The translations under genes and the position numbers were made by a program. Below the pieces are notes generated by a model that was not told where the DNA came from, did no database searches, and saw only the letters and a program-made list of their open reading frames with translations. A DNA stretch of 7,206 nt, taken from NCBI GenBank assembly GCA_011375275.1, contig DRLW01000228.1, positions 1-7,206 of the forward strand, in the 5' to 3' direction. Numbering within the stretch: position 1 is the first letter of the stretch; the number at the start of each line of letters is the position of its first letter. Origin of the DNA: Bacteroidota bacterium. Its GTDB lineage: Bacteria; Zhuqueibacterota; Zhuqueibacteria; Zhuqueibacterales; Geothermadaptataceae. Shown in pieces: positions 6,438 to 7,206 of this stretch.

Positions 6438-6945
6438 ATTTTTCGGTTACCCTGGCTTTGCTTGCGCGAAACGCTCATGATGTGAAAGAATCAGGTTCGC
6501 CCGCCTGCCTTGAAGTGAAGGAGCTGTTCACGGAAAAGGACAGGTGAGATCGGGGCAGAGCAGAAACTCAGCATCGCAGAGAAAGGCAGGAAGCTCCATA
6601 TAACAGGTATCGGATTTCGGGTCGCGGGCTTGCTCTGTTGAATAATTTATAACTTTTTTTGCAAAGACAAACATCTCTTTTCTCCATTCGTAGGCTACCG
6701 GCCATTTTTTGGTTCTTTCTCAGATTGTGCGGGTTGGGAAATTATCGTTTTGCAAATCGGGGCGGTGTTGAAGGTTGAGAAATGATATTTGTCCTCGGCT
6801 CATTTTTTGGGATTGTAAGTGTATAGGTGAACATGCTTCGCGACATGTCCGGGTATCCAGATAACTCAGCAAGTCGGGCCCGGCTCAGATACCGGCATGT
6901 GTCATTTCGGCCAGGCGAAGCGCAGAGCCGGAATCTCATCTTTTT

Positions 6946-6957
6946 TGGCACGTGCCA
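6946..6957. repeat. 12-bp perfect palindrome in the right arm
   Basis: TGGCACGTGCCA is a perfect palindrome. The left arm has TGGTATGTGCCC at the equivalent place, so the symmetry is lost there. It may be a protein-binding dyad or part of the folding of the repeat. Confidence 0.5.
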
Positions 6958-6968
6958 GAGTCTGGGAG

Positions 6969-7000
6969 ATTCCGGTCTTCCCCTGCGGGGAAACCGGAAT
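6969..7000. repeat. hairpin A of the right repeat arm, with bulged C
   Basis: ATTCCGGT (6969-6976) pairs with ACCGGAAT (6993-7000) and TTCCCC (6978-6983) pairs with GGGGAA (6987-6992). One unpaired C sits at 6977 and the loop is TGC. This is 14 pairs with one bulge, the best-preserved hairpin of the repeat family in the window. Confidence 0.75.
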
Positions 7001-7086
7001 GACCGTTCTGGGGTAGGCACGTGTTGTTGTCACACGGTCTGGTTGAAAAAATGCAACAACCATGATGAGTTAAGTGGATAATCAGA

Positions 7087-7104
7087 CGCGACATAAATGT
7101 CGCG
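7087..7104. repeat. CGCGACAT-AA-ATGTCGCG palindrome
   Basis: Two perfect 8-bp arms flank an AA centre, directly abutting the outer end of the right repeat arm. The following GGTACGGCC resembles the sequence after the partial copy at 246-258. I read it as another member of the dispersed palindrome set of this genome. Confidence 0.7.
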
Positions 7105-7206
7105 GTACGGCCACGCGATTTGAGGGAGAGCCCATTTTTTTAGAAATACCATCTTTACCGGTATGAAGCGCTGTGTTTGTTTTTTTTGAACAGAGCCGCA
7201 AGGCCA

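Larger units (their letters stand above)
6352..6828. other. 477-bp intergenic region upstream of GWxTD paralog 2
   Basis: No gene is supported on either strand. The part nearest the gene should hold its promoter and leader; one weak candidate is listed separately. The stretch from about 6640 to 6720 is AT-rich with several T-runs. I see no tRNA, riboswitch-like fold or clear terminator by eye. Confidence 0.5.
6829..7086 (-). repeat. right arm of the interspersed inverted repeat
   Basis: The reverse complement of this block matches 1574-1910, best over 6928-6995 (62 of 68 identical). It also matches at 7057-7086 (GGTTG and TCTGATTATCCACTT), near 6848-6873 (ACTTGCTGAGTTATCTGG) and at AGCATGTT (6831-6838). 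The copy is shorter than the left arm, mostly from missing sequence between about 7000 and 7056. Its open frame on the minus strand (6742-7020) extends well outside the repeat and is not considered a gene. Together with the left arm it brackets the two GWxTD genes. Confidence 0.8.

Noticed and set aside
6742..7020. Small gene in the right repeat arm
   Set aside because: It is the same repeat family in inverted orientation. Conservation follows the DNA palindromes rather than a protein frame.
1..7206. CRISPR array, tRNA, rRNA or transposase gene
   Set aside because: No regularly spaced direct repeats, cloverleaf-like segments, rRNA signatures or transposase motifs were seen on either strand.

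Overview
The window looks bacterial. It has ordinary bacterial coding density, Shine-Dalgarno sites of the AGGGAG/GGAGA type, a twin-arginine signal on one gene and Sec signals on two others. It carries three convincing protein-coding genes and an unusual load of short palindromic intergenic repeats. I cannot name the taxon. Proteins with the GWxTD domain are best known from Acidobacteria, Gemmatimonadetes and FCB-type lineages (Calditrichota/KSB1-like, Bacteroidetes-Chlorobi side). A two-gene GWxTD block together with GC-rich dispersed repeats would fit an uncultivated member of one of those groups, but this is inference.

Layout. Positions 1-300 are a nest of palindromic repeats lying over and beside a coding-like stretch with no visible start, possibly the remnant of a gene. 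Positions 490-1548 (+) encode an exported lytic transglycosylase-like protein with a large insertion inside the catalytic domain. Positions 1574-1910 are the left arm of an interspersed repeat. Positions 1925-3853 and 4402-6351 (both -) encode two full-length paralogous exported GWxTD-domain proteins, separated by a 548-bp spacer in which I see no gene. Positions 6352-6828 show no gene, only a weak candidate promoter. Positions 6829-7086 are the right arm of the same repeat in inverted orientation, followed by a further palindrome (7087-7104) related to sequence near 243-258. The final 100 bases hold nothing I can call.

How it fits together. All three proteins are predicted to leave the cytoplasm, so the window encodes envelope functions. 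The transglycosylase should cut peptidoglycan glycan strands. The GWxTD proteins have no established biochemical role. The two GWxTD genes run in the same direction and clearly arose by duplication. By hand count they share 107 of 180 residues over 21-200 and 113 of 150 in a C-terminal block. The pair sits between inverted copies of a roughly 240-340 bp repeat, which is the most interesting structural feature here. No transposase, integrase, tRNA, rRNA or CRISPR array is visible.
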